Notes: generated by a model not told the origin, from the sequence alone. Shown: positions 1 to 5,228, numbered from the stretch's first letter. The stretch is DNA of 5,797 bases from Actinomycetota bacterium (GCA_003168295.1 PMST01000559.1:1-5797); one strand, 5' to 3'. Numbers and translations are program-made.

Positions 1-600
1 GACTGGCTGCACGTGGATGTCATGGACAACCACTTCGTGCCCAACCTCACCCTCGGGCTGCCGGTCGTCGAGGCCCTGCTCAAGCACGCCACGCTGCCGC
101 TCGACTGTCACCTGATGATCGAAGACCCGGACCGGTGGGCGCCGCCGTACGCGGAGGCCGGCGCGGGCAACGTCACGATCCACGCCGAGGCGGTCCATGC
201 CCCGGTAAAGACGCTGCGCGCCATCCGGGCCGCGGGCGCCCGCGCCGGACTTGCCGTCAATCCGGGCACGGCGGTAGAGCCGTACTCCGACCTGCTTCCG
301 GAGATCGACATGCTGCTGCTGATGACGGTAGAGCCCGGTTTTGGCGCCCAGTCTTTCCTCGACATGGTGCTGCCGAAGCTGCGCCGCGCCCGCTCGCTGG
401 TCGGCGGCCGGGACGCCGCGATCTGGCTCCAGGTCGACGGCGGCGTCCACGAGGAGACCATCGAGCGGTGCGCGGACGCCGGCGCGGACGTGTTCGTGGC
501 CGGCTCGGCCGTCTACGGCGCCGATGACCCGGCCCGCGCCGTCGAGGCCCTGCGCGCACAGGCCGAGCGCGCCACCGTCCACGCGGCCTGGCACCTCTGA
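1..600 (+). CDS. rpe: Ribulose-phosphate 3-epimerase, 5' end missing
   Basis: Interconverts D-ribulose 5-phosphate and D-xylulose 5-phosphate in the cytoplasmic pentose phosphate pathway. The frame is open from base 1, so the true start lies upstream; 199 residues are visible and roughly 20-30 N-terminal ones are missing compared with the usual ~220. Family signatures of this TIM-barrel enzyme are intact. [12 protein letters not shown] (fragment residues 4-15) carries a metal-binding His and the catalytic Asp. CHLMIEDP (36-43) carries another metal-binding His. MTVEPGFG (about 108-115) is the flexible catalytic loop. VDGG (145-148) holds the second catalytic Asp, and VAGSAVYG is the phosphate-binding segment near the C terminus. 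Asn replaces the common Gly in MDGHF, a conservative variant. The gene ends 31 bp before the stop of the convergent exporter gene. Ribulose 5-phosphate also feeds riboflavin synthesis, which fits the rib gene at the other end of the window. Confidence 0.96.
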   Translation, partial: DWLHVDVMDNHFVPNLTLGLPVVEALLKHATLPLDCHLMIEDPDRWAPPYAEAGAGNVTIHAEAVHAPVKTLRAIRAAGARAGLAVNPGTAVEPYSDLLPEIDMLLLMTVEPGFGAQSFLDMVLPKLRRARSLVGGRDAAIWLQVDGGVHEETIERCADAGADVFVAGSAVYGADDPARAVEALRAQAERATVHAAWHL

Positions 601-631
601 CCCAGGGCCGCCAGGCCGGTGTCTTGTTCTT

Positions 632-2203
632 TCAGGCCGAACGGGCCGGGCTGACCGCGTCCGTACCAGCCTGTCCGGCCGCGGGCGGCGTGTCCTGCGG
701 CTCGGTGCGACCGGTCCGTACGAAATCCTTACGGCGGATGAGGAGAAGGGCGCACACCGCACCGACGAACCCGAGGATCCCGGTGATGATCAGCAGGTCG
801 TTGATGCCCGCCGCGGCGGCGGACCGGATGGCCGTCTCGAGCTGGCCGCGCGCGGCCGGCGGCGTACTCGCGAACAGCTGGCCGATCTGGCCCTGCCGTA
901 CCAGCGCCACGATGTGCGGCGCGGACCCCGCCACCGAGGGCGTGTGCTCCAGGTTGTGCTGCAGCGCGGCGGTGAAGACCGATCCGAGCGCGGCGATGCC
1001 GGTAGCGATGCCGATCTGGCGGAACGTCGCACTGACCCCGGAGGCCATGCCGGCCTTGTCCGGCGGGACGACGCCGATCGCGGTGGAGGCAAGCGGCGGG
1101 TTGACCAGCCCGCTGCCCAGCCCGGCGACGATGAAGCCGGGAATCAGGTGCGTCCAGGAACTGGCGCCGGACAGGCCGCCCATGATGATCAGCCCGATGC
1201 CGACGAGCAGCAGGCCCGGACCGATCAGCCAGCGGGCGGGTACCCGCTCGCTCATCCGGCCTGCGATCGTCGCGGTGACGAACTGGGCACCGCTGATGAT
1301 GGCCAGCCGCAGACCCGCGTCCTGGGCCGAGTAGCCCAGGATGTCCTGCAGGTATATGACCAGGTAGAGCAGCACGGCGTAGAGCGAGCCGTTCATCGCG
1401 AACGCGGCGATCGAGCCTCCCGCGAAGGTCGGTACGCGCAGCAGCGACAGATCGAACATGGGATGCGCGACGCGCCGCTCGGCCACGATGAACCCGGCCA
1501 GGGCCACGAAGGCGACCGCCAGGCAGACCACGACGCCGGTATCGGACCAGCTGTTCTCGCTGGCCCGGATGAGCCCGTAGATCAGGCTGACCAGCCCGCT
1601 GGTCAGCAGCGCGAACCCGGCCCAGTCCGGCGAGTGAGGGTGCGGCGACCGCGACTCATCGACCCGCCACGCGGTGATCGCGACGGCGGCGATGCCGATC
1701 GGGACGTTGACCAGGAAGATGCCCCGCCAGCTCCAGTCGGTGGTGATCACCCCGCCGAGCACCGGGCCGAGCGCCGTGGACACGCCCGAGATCGCACCCC
1801 ACACGCCGAACGCCACGCCGCGATCCCGGCCCCGGAAGCTGTGCCCGAGCAGCGCCAGCGACGTGGCGAACATGATCGCGCCGCCAATGCCCTGACCGCT
1901 CCGGGACAAGATGAGCATCAGCGGGTTCTGGGCTACACCGCAGAGCAGCGAGCCGAGCGTGAAGATGACCAGCCCGATCTGGAACAGCCGCTTGCGGCCG
2001 TACCGGTCGGCGAGCACGCCGGACGTGAGCAGGAACGAGGCCAGCGTCAGTGCGTACGCGTCCAGGACCCACTGCACGTCGCTGAAGCTCGCGTGCAGGC
2101 CGCTCTGGATTCCGGGCTGGGCCACGGTGACGATCGTGACGTCCAGCAGCAGCATGAATGTCCCCGCGCCAACCGCGACTAGGGTCCACCACTTCTTATC
2201 CAT
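632..2203 (-). CDS. MFS drug exporter, DHA2 (EmrB/QacA) family, 14 TM
   Basis: Predicted proton-driven efflux pump of the inner membrane, 523 residues, the normal DHA2 size (14 helices expected). Visible signatures: LDVTIVTVAQP in TM1 (residues 20-30), motif A GVLADRYGRKR (62-72) between TM2 and TM3, RSGQGIGGA (101-109, motif B region, R101), antiporter motif C GPVLGGV (146-152) and WRGIFLVNVPIG (159-170), which is typical of DHA2. A long polar loop around residues 410-460 precedes the last helix, and the C-terminal ~35 residues are a hydrophilic tail. The ATG start is set by a strong GGAGG Shine-Dalgarno site (2211-2215) 7 nt upstream and by the normal N-terminal helix. It diverges from the Lrp-type gene across a palindrome-rich gap, suggesting local regulation. 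The substrate cannot be read from the sequence; antibiotics, dyes, amino acids or a secondary metabolite are all possible. Confidence 0.95.
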   Translation of the reverse strand: MDKKWWTLVAVGAGTFMLLLDVTIVTVAQPGIQSGLHASFSDVQWVLDAYALTLASFLLTSGVLADRYGRKRLFQIGLVIFTLGSLLCGVAQNPLMLILSRSGQGIGGAIMFATSLALLGHSFRGRDRGVAFGVWGAISGVSTALGPVLGGVITTDWSWRGIFLVNVPIGIAAVAITAWRVDESRSPHPHSPDWAGFALLTSGLVSLIYGLIRASENSWSDTGVVVCLAVAFVALAGFIVAERRVAHPMFDLSLLRVPTFAGGSIAAFAMNGSLYAVLLYLVIYLQDILGYSAQDAGLRLAIISGAQFVTATIAGRMSERVPARWLIGPGLLLVGIGLIIMGGLSGASSWTHLIPGFIVAGLGSGLVNPPLASTAIGVVPPDKAGMASGVSATFRQIGIATGIAALGSVFTAALQHNLEHTPSVAGSAPHIVALVRQGQIGQLFASTPPAARGQLETAIRSAAAAGINDLLIITGILGFVGAVCALLLIRRKDFVRTGRTEPQDTPPAAGQAGTDAVSPARSA

Positions 2204-2210
2204 TGGTTTT

Positions 2211-2215
2211 CCTCC
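2211..2215 (-). promoter_or_regulatory. Shine-Dalgarno site of the MFS exporter
   Basis: GGAGG on the minus strand, 7 nt before the ATG at 2203. It fixes the exporter start and contrasts with the neighbouring genes, which lack a well-placed site. Confidence 0.85.
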
Positions 2216-2228
2216 ATGAACCGCACCC

Positions 2229-2246
2229 GTGACGGGCGCCGGTCAC
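2229..2246. repeat. 18-bp near-perfect palindrome in exporter leader
   Basis: GTGACGGGCGCCGGTCAC reads the same on both strands except for one symmetrical pair (positions 6 and 13). It lies 26 bp upstream of the exporter start codon, just before its ribosome-binding site. It could be an operator or form a hairpin in the exporter leader RNA. The function is inferred only from symmetry and position. Confidence 0.5.
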
Positions 2247-2260
2247 CATGCTGCGCGAGC

Positions 2261-2282
2261 GATGCCTTGGCATCCATGGATG
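2261..2282. promoter_or_regulatory. Overlapping palindromes, candidate operator
   Basis: Two palindromes share four bases: GATGCCTTGGCATC (2261-2274, 6-bp arms around TT) and CATCCATGGATG (2271-2282, a perfect 12-bp palindrome). This gives three alternating GATG/CATC half sites over 22 bp. They lie just downstream of, or at, the predicted exporter transcription start, a location suited to repression. Which protein binds is not shown by the sequence; the divergent Lrp-type regulator is the obvious candidate. Confidence 0.5.
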
Positions 2283-2297
2283 AGGCTAATTGTGCCT
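2283..2297. promoter_or_regulatory. Lrp/AsnC-like operator box
   Basis: AGGCTAATTGTGCCT is a 15-bp dyad with 4-bp AGGC/GCCT arms and an AT-rich centre at 2290. Length and AT core resemble the E. coli Lrp consensus YAGHAWATTWTDCTR (I count 9 of 15 positions). It covers the possible exporter -10 (TAGCCT on the minus strand, 2288-2283) and the possible -35 of the regulator gene (TTGTGC, 2290-2295). A bound Lrp-type protein would therefore touch both divergent promoters. Confidence 0.45.
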
Positions 2298-2325
2298 GAT
2301 CTCGACTTCGACTAGCCTTATAGAC
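2290..2325 (+). promoter_or_regulatory. Candidate leaderless promoter of the Lrp-type gene
   Basis: TTGTGC (2290-2295), a 17-bp spacer, then TAGCCT (2313-2318), matching the actinobacterial TANNNT -10 pattern. The -10 ends 7 nt before the GTG at 2326, so transcription would begin at or next to the start codon. AGGCTA/TAGCCT at 2283-2288 and 2313-2318 form an inverted pair, so a second -10 faces the exporter. Confidence 0.45.
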
Positions 2326-3360
2326 GTGGAAACCATCATGCTGGATGAGATTGATCGGCAGATCGTCCACGTTCTAACCGTCGAGCCGAGAGCGTCATTC
2401 CGCACCATCGCCGAGGTGACGGGGATCTCCGACCAGACCGCCGCCCGGCGATACCACAAGCTCAGCGAATCTGCCGGGCTGCGTGTCCTCGGCGTGGTGA
2501 GCGGAGCCCGGGTGGGGTGGGTGGACTGGTTCGTCCGGCTGCAGACCACGCCCGGTAGCGCGGATTCGATCGCCGAGGCCCTGGCGCGCCGGCCTGATAC
2601 CAGATGGGTGAACCTGGCGTCGGGCGGAACCGAAATCATCTGCACGGTCCAGGCGAGCACTCCGGAGCAGCGCGACGCCCTGTTCCTGCGCGGGCTTCCC
2701 GGCAGCCGCCGGGTAGTGCAGATCTCCGCGCACTCGATCCTGCACAACTTCACCCCCCATGCGTGGCAGGGCATCCGCCAGGCGCTCTCCGCCGGCCAGC
2801 TCACCAGGCTTGTGCCGCTGGCGGGCACCGCGCAAGTCGCGCGGCACGTACCTGCGGCGCCCGGCCCGGTCCGGGCTCGGGCCGCGGGCGGCGGCACAGT
2901 ACTCCCGGGCGAGGGGGCCAGACTGCTACCCGGGGACGAACCCCTCCTCGCTGAGCTGGGCCGCGACGGGCGGGCCAGCCACGCAGCCCTGGCCGCCGCC
3001 ATCCACTGGCACGAATCCACGGTCAGGCGCCGGATCGAGGAGCTTTGCCGCAGCGGGCTGCTGCATTTCGAGGTGGACGTGGACAGCCAGTGCCTGGGTA
3101 TGAATGTCAGCGCGCTGCTCTGGCTTAAGGTGGAGCCGTCCCGGCTCGACGCGGTGGGCCAGGCCCTGGCCGAGCACCCCGAGGTCCCGTTCGCCGCCGC
3201 GACCACGGGCCCGGCCAACGTGGTGGTGACCGCCCTTTTCCGTGACACGCAGCATCTCTACGAGTACCTGACCGGCCCGCTGGCGTCGCTGCCCGGGGTG
3301 AGCTCGGTGGAGACCGCGCCGATCATCCGCACGCTCAAGCGCACCGGCTCCGTTCACTGA
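2326..3360 (+). CDS. Tandem-domain Lrp/AsnC family transcriptional regulator
   Basis: DNA-binding regulator about twice the usual ~150-residue Lrp size. From the GTG at 2326 it has 344 residues: HTH1 about 6-52 (LDEIDRQIVHVL, then ISDQTAARRYHKL as recognition helix); AsnC/RAM sensor 1 about 66-142; a Gly/Ala/Pro/Arg-rich linker 143-202; HTH2 about 203-246 (DEPLLAELGRDG, STVRRRIEELCRSG); and RAM sensor 2 about 263-341. The two halves are clearly homologous in layout but diverged. Start choice: GTG 2326 sits 7 nt after a TANNNT -10 box (leaderless); ATG 2338 with weak GGA at 2328-2330 is the main alternative (340 aa); TTG 2290 adds a non-domain tail and is unlikely. RAM domains bind small ligands, often amino acids. 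Divergence from the exporter suggests it controls that gene and itself. Confidence 0.92.
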   Translation: METIMLDEIDRQIVHVLTVEPRASFRTIAEVTGISDQTAARRYHKLSESAGLRVLGVVSGARVGWVDWFVRLQTTPGSADSIAEALARRPDTRWVNLASGGTEIICTVQASTPEQRDALFLRGLPGSRRVVQISAHSILHNFTPHAWQGIRQALSAGQLTRLVPLAGTAQVARHVPAAPGPVRARAAGGGTVLPGEGARLLPGDEPLLAELGRDGRASHAALAAAIHWHESTVRRRIEELCRSGLLHFEVDVDSQCLGMNVSALLWLKVEPSRLDAVGQALAEHPEVPFAAATTGPANVVVTALFRDTQHLYEYLTGPLASLPGVSSVETAPIIRTLKRTGSVH

Positions 3361-3374
3361 GCCGGACCTCAGCG

Positions 3375-3432
3375 GAGCGCCGGGATCTCGTCCCCCCCTC
3401 AGCGACAAGCTCCCGGCGTTCCACCAGTTTTT
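3375..3432 (+). terminator. Rho-independent-like terminator after the Lrp-type gene
   Basis: Arms 3375-3385 (GAGCGCCGGGA) and 3411-3421 (TCCCGGCGTTC) form an 11-bp stem with one G-U pair and a 25-nt loop. Five T residues follow at 3428-3432, 6 nt beyond the stem. It starts 15 bp after the regulator stop, between convergent genes. The long loop and offset T run keep confidence moderate. Confidence 0.5.
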
Positions 3433-3499
3433 CTGTCCCCCACGGATAGGAGTCAGGGCAGCCGCATCCGCCAACGCTTTTCGCCGAGATTTTTCGGTA

Positions 3500-4186
3500 T
3501 CAAGACCAGCGGTCGAGGTGGCCGAGGAGTTCCGACAGCCTGGTGATGATCGCGTCGGGCGCGGCCGCTTCGTACGGGGGAACGTCGGAGTTCGAGATGA
3601 GGACGGCGCGCATACCCGCGCTCTTGGCCCCGTGAATGTCGTCGTAGGGGCGGTCGCCGACGAACACGCAGGCTGCGGGGTCGGTTTCGCCGATGGCCCG
3701 CATGGCCGCTCGGAAGGCCTCCGGGTGCGGTTTGACCCAGTCGATCTCGCTGCTGTAGACGGCGCCGTCGATCAGCTCGAACACCTCGTCCCTGACGAAG
3801 ATCTTCTCGTGGGCGCTACGCGGCCACATGGTGTTGGACAGCACGCCGACCTTGATGCCACGCCGCCGCAACTCGTGCAGCAACGGCGGCACGTCCGGGT
3901 CGGTGAGCGTGTGCGGGTCCCACGCCTCGAAGTAGCTGGACAGGAAGTCCGCCGAGGCGGTGATCCCGGCCCGCTCGAAGATATGGTCAAGCGTCCCGCT
4001 CTGTTGCGACTGCTCACCGTGGCGCCACAACTCCAGCTCGGCCGTGCGGACCGCGGTGGCTATTGCGGCCGCCTCGGCCGCCGGATAGTGCCGCGCACAC
4101 ACCGCGAGCCAGAGTTCACCGAGGTCGATGCCATGCCACGGGGTAAGCGTCCCGCCCCAGTCGAAGATGACCGCCCTGACCGCCAT
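3500..4186 (-). CDS. HAD-superfamily hydrolase (subfamily I-like)
   Basis: Soluble 228-residue Rossmann-fold protein of the haloacid dehalogenase superfamily, mostly phosphatases. Motif I is FDWGGT (nucleophile D9), motif II is VLSNT (S117), motif III is K152 in WVKPHP, and motif IV is VGDRPYDD (D178 with D182/D183). A helical cap (about residues 15-90) lies between motifs I and II, as in subfamily I. Position +2 after the nucleophile, Asp in most phosphatases, is Gly11, so the usual general acid/base is missing; the real chemistry is uncertain. The ATG at 4186 places motif I at the normal distance. There is no good Shine-Dalgarno site, but TAGGAT on the minus strand ends 7 nt before the ATG. 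It converges with the Lrp-type gene and diverges from the winged-helix gene. The substrate is unknown. Confidence 0.9.
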   Translation of the reverse strand: MAVRAVIFDWGGTLTPWHGIDLGELWLAVCARHYPAAEAAAIATAVRTAELELWRHGEQSQQSGTLDHIFERAGITASADFLSSYFEAWDPHTLTDPDVPPLLHELRRRGIKVGVLSNTMWPRSAHEKIFVRDEVFELIDGAVYSSEIDWVKPHPEAFRAAMRAIGETDPAACVFVGDRPYDDIHGAKSAGMRAVLISNSDVPPYEAAAPDAIITRLSELLGHLDRWS

Positions 4187-4193
4187 GATCCCA

Positions 4194-4199
4194 ATCCTA
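4194..4199 (-). promoter_or_regulatory. Possible -10 box of the HAD gene
   Basis: TAGGAT on the minus strand fits TANNNT and ends 7 nt before the ATG at 4186, which would give a leaderless transcript. No convincing -35 is visible 16-18 bp upstream. Confidence 0.35.
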
Positions 4200-4209
4200 A
4201 CCAGCAGCC

Positions 4210-4240
4210 CCGCCCAGCGCCGGGAGCAAAGTCCGGGCGG
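4210..4240. repeat. Inverted repeat CCGCCC/GGGCGG in divergent gap
   Basis: CCGCCC (4210-4215) and GGGCGG (4235-4240) are perfect 6-bp arms 19 bp apart, between the HAD and winged-helix genes. It overlaps where the HAD promoter should be and may be an operator. In GC-rich DNA such arms also arise by chance. Confidence 0.3.
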
Positions 4241-4258
4241 TGCCGTCGGCCGGTTTTC

Positions 4259-4295
4259 TTGACAAAAACGATCTTTTTAATGGAGTATAGGGAGG
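4259..4295 (+). promoter_or_regulatory. Candidate promoter of the winged-helix gene
   Basis: A perfect TTGACA -35 (4259-4264) lies in an unusually AT-rich patch, followed by an 18-bp spacer and GAGTAT (4283-4288), a weak -10 keeping A2 and T6. This puts the start point at the GTG 4296. AAAAA (4264-4268) and TTTTT (4274-4278) make a small dyad inside the spacer that could bind a regulator. TATAGG (4286-4291) is another possible -10 but at a poor 21-bp distance. Confidence 0.5.
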
Positions 4296-4943
4296 GTGTC
4301 CTCTGGATATGTAACAGTGGGAACTCAGCTGGTCAGTCGGCCCGAGACAGTGGACGAGCTGTTCAGCCAACCCGATGCCGAACCCGGCGGCTACCCGTGG
4401 GACGAGCGCGTGCCGCCGCCCGGCCGGGACGGGACCCTGCTCGCGATCGTGCCGATCCCGGGCACGAGCACGTCGCTCGCCATCGTCGGCTACGCCATCG
4501 CCACCACCAGCGGCGCCACGACGAACGGCACCACCGCGAACGGCGCCGCGACGGGCGGCGGCCACGCGGGCTGGCCGGCTGAATCCGATCCGGCCACCGA
4601 ACGCCGTGCCGACGCCGGCCTGCGCCTCGATCACGTGCAGCGCCGGGTCTGGGCGGGCGGCCGTGAGATCATGCTGACCTTCCAGGAGTTCCAGCTGCTG
4701 GCCTTCTTCACCGCGCATCCCGCGACGGTGTTCAGCCGTGCGGACCTCGTCGAGCAGGTCTGGCGCCGGGACATCGCGCCAGCCGGCCGGGACACCGCGC
4801 GAGACGCCCGAGCCGTAGCGCGAGATAGCCGAACCGTCGATGTGCACGTCAGCCGCCTCAGGCATAAGCTCGGCCCGGTTTACGGCCAGTGTCTGGTGAC
4901 TGAGTACCGGGTCGGCTACCAGTTCCGGCCCCGGGCAGCGTGA
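4296..4943 (+). CDS. Stand-alone winged-helix (OmpR/PhoB-type) regulator
   Basis: Probable cytoplasmic DNA-binding protein of 215 residues. The C-terminal part (about 108-211) is an OmpR/PhoB-type effector domain: LTFQEFQLLAFF (127-138), FSRADLVEQVW (146-156), RTVDVHVSRLRHKLG (179-193) and the wing EYRVGYQF (203-210). There is no receiver domain. Instead residues 1-70 form a short domain ending in LLAIVPIPGTSTSLAIVGYAI, then a Thr/Gly/Ala/Asn linker (about 70-90). It resembles receiver-less actinobacterial winged-helix proteins, whose role I do not know. The loop before the recognition helix is lengthened by ARDARAV-ARDSRTV (168-181). Start: GTG 4296 abuts GGAGG (4291-4295), too close for normal ribosome binding, so a leaderless start from the TTGACA promoter is favoured; GTG 4317 is the alternative. 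It precedes the riboflavin riboswitch by about 60 bp, but nothing shows that it regulates ribE. Confidence 0.85.
   Translation: MSSGYVTVGTQLVSRPETVDELFSQPDAEPGGYPWDERVPPPGRDGTLLAIVPIPGTSTSLAIVGYAIATTSGATTNGTTANGAATGGGHAGWPAESDPATERRADAGLRLDHVQRRVWAGGREIMLTFQEFQLLAFFTAHPATVFSRADLVEQVWRRDIAPAGRDTARDARAVARDSRTVDVHVSRLRHKLGPVYGQCLVTEYRVGYQFRPRAA
4797..4838 (+). repeat. 21-bp tandem duplication inside the winged-helix gene
   Basis: Two adjacent in-frame 21-bp units (4797-4817 and 4818-4838) agree at 16 of 21 bases and encode ARDARAV and ARDSRTV. The second contains the conserved RTV of the recognition region; the first looks like an added copy that lengthens the loop before it. Confidence 0.7.
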
Positions 4944-4994
4944 CCGGAGGCTTTACCGCCGTCTGGTCCGGAATACCTGGTATGGCACACTGGC

Positions 4995-5000
4995 TATAGG
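4995..5000 (+). promoter_or_regulatory. Possible -10 box of the riboswitch-ribE transcript
   Basis: TATAGG lies 5 bp before the riboswitch P1 stem, so the transcript would begin almost exactly at the aptamer. No recognisable -35 is present at 16-18 bp, so this is tentative; read-through from the winged-helix gene is also possible, as I see no good terminator after it. Confidence 0.3.
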
Positions 5001-5005
5001 AGTAA

Positions 5006-5132
5006 GCGTGCTCCGGGGTCGGTGAAACTCCGAGCCGGCGGTGAAAGTCCGCGACCCGTCCGCTGCCAGCGGTCGGCTGATCCGGTGAAATTCCGGGACC
5101 GACGGTGAAAGTCCGGATGGGAGGCAGCACGC
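5006..5132 (+). ncRNA. FMN riboswitch aptamer (RFN element)
   Basis: Binds flavin mononucleotide in the nascent or full-length mRNA and lowers ribE expression when FMN is plentiful. The closing stem P1 pairs GCGTGCT (5006-5012) with AGCACGC (5126-5132). P2 pairs GGGTC (5016-5020) with GACCC (5053-5057). The conserved GGTGAAA segments occur four times (about 5021, 5040, 5084, 5104), each followed by the RFN-type TCC/TCCG core, and the hallmark GTCCGGATGGGAG is at 5111-5123. The variable arm is a small hairpin, CCGCT (5060-5064) with AGCGG (5068-5072). Sequence and position directly before riboflavin synthase make this identification secure. Confidence 0.96.
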
Positions 5133-5219
5133 ACGCGGTCGGCGACCCCGGCCGCGGCAAGCGCGTACGCAGGTACCCGCGCACCCCCGGAGCCGAGCGC
5201 AGGACGGGCTTCGAGGAGG
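5133..5219 (+). promoter_or_regulatory. Riboswitch expression platform with SD sequestor
   Basis: Two strong hairpins follow the aptamer: 5134-5142 with 5148-5156 (9 bp, one G-U, 5-nt loop), and 5161-5168 with 5173-5182 (8 bp with a two-base bulge, GCAG loop). Next, 5185-5194 can pair with 5207-5216 (8 Watson-Crick pairs, one G-U, one C-A mismatch), burying A5214-G5216, the first half of the AGGAGG ribosome site. The left arm 5185-5193 is also perfectly complementary over 9 bases to 5010-5018 in the P1/P2 strand, giving an alternative open state. No T run follows any hairpin, so control of translation initiation is favoured over termination. Confidence 0.6.
5214..5219 (+). promoter_or_regulatory. 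Shine-Dalgarno site of ribE
   Basis: AGGAGG with 9 nt to the ATG at 5229. Its first three bases fall in the proposed sequestor helix of the riboswitch platform. Confidence 0.85.
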
Positions 5220-5228
5220 AAAGTGCGG

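Noticed and set aside
601..631. GGCC-GCCA-GGCC followed by a T-rich stretch as terminator of rpe
   Set aside because: The stem is only 4 bp and the T-rich part is interrupted; too weak to call.
341..2182. A 613-codon open frame on the plus strand across the exporter gene
   Set aside because: It is antisense to a clear MFS protein. Its product is a charge-rich R/D/G/Q string without any fold signature, as expected from GC-rich codons read in reverse.
2286..3248. A 320-codon minus-strand frame opposite the Lrp-type gene
   Set aside because: Ser/Arg/Ala-rich shadow of a gene with two recognisable Lrp units; no domain or ribosome site.
3484..3498. CCGA/TCGG mini-hairpin with T run near the HAD stop as its terminator
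   Set aside because: A 4-bp stem whose T run lies in the loop; on the minus strand it gives A residues, not U, so it cannot be a terminator for HAD.
4309..4314. ATG-TAA start-stop pair 13 nt after GGAGG, as a translation-control element
   Set aside because: Spacing is long for ribosome binding, and a six-base coincidence is likely; the leaderless GTG start explains the region better.
3518..4582. A 354-codon plus-strand frame across the HAD gene and into the winged-helix gene
   Set aside because: Antisense to the four HAD motifs and then overlaps the winged-helix gene in another frame; low-complexity Arg/Asp product.
4944..4971. CCGGA/TCCGG hairpin after the winged-helix gene as a terminator
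   Set aside because: A 5-bp stem with an 18-nt loop and no T run.
5021..5110. Four GGTGAAA copies as a repeat array or CRISPR-like structure
   Set aside because: They are conserved parts of the FMN riboswitch core, with irregular spacing.
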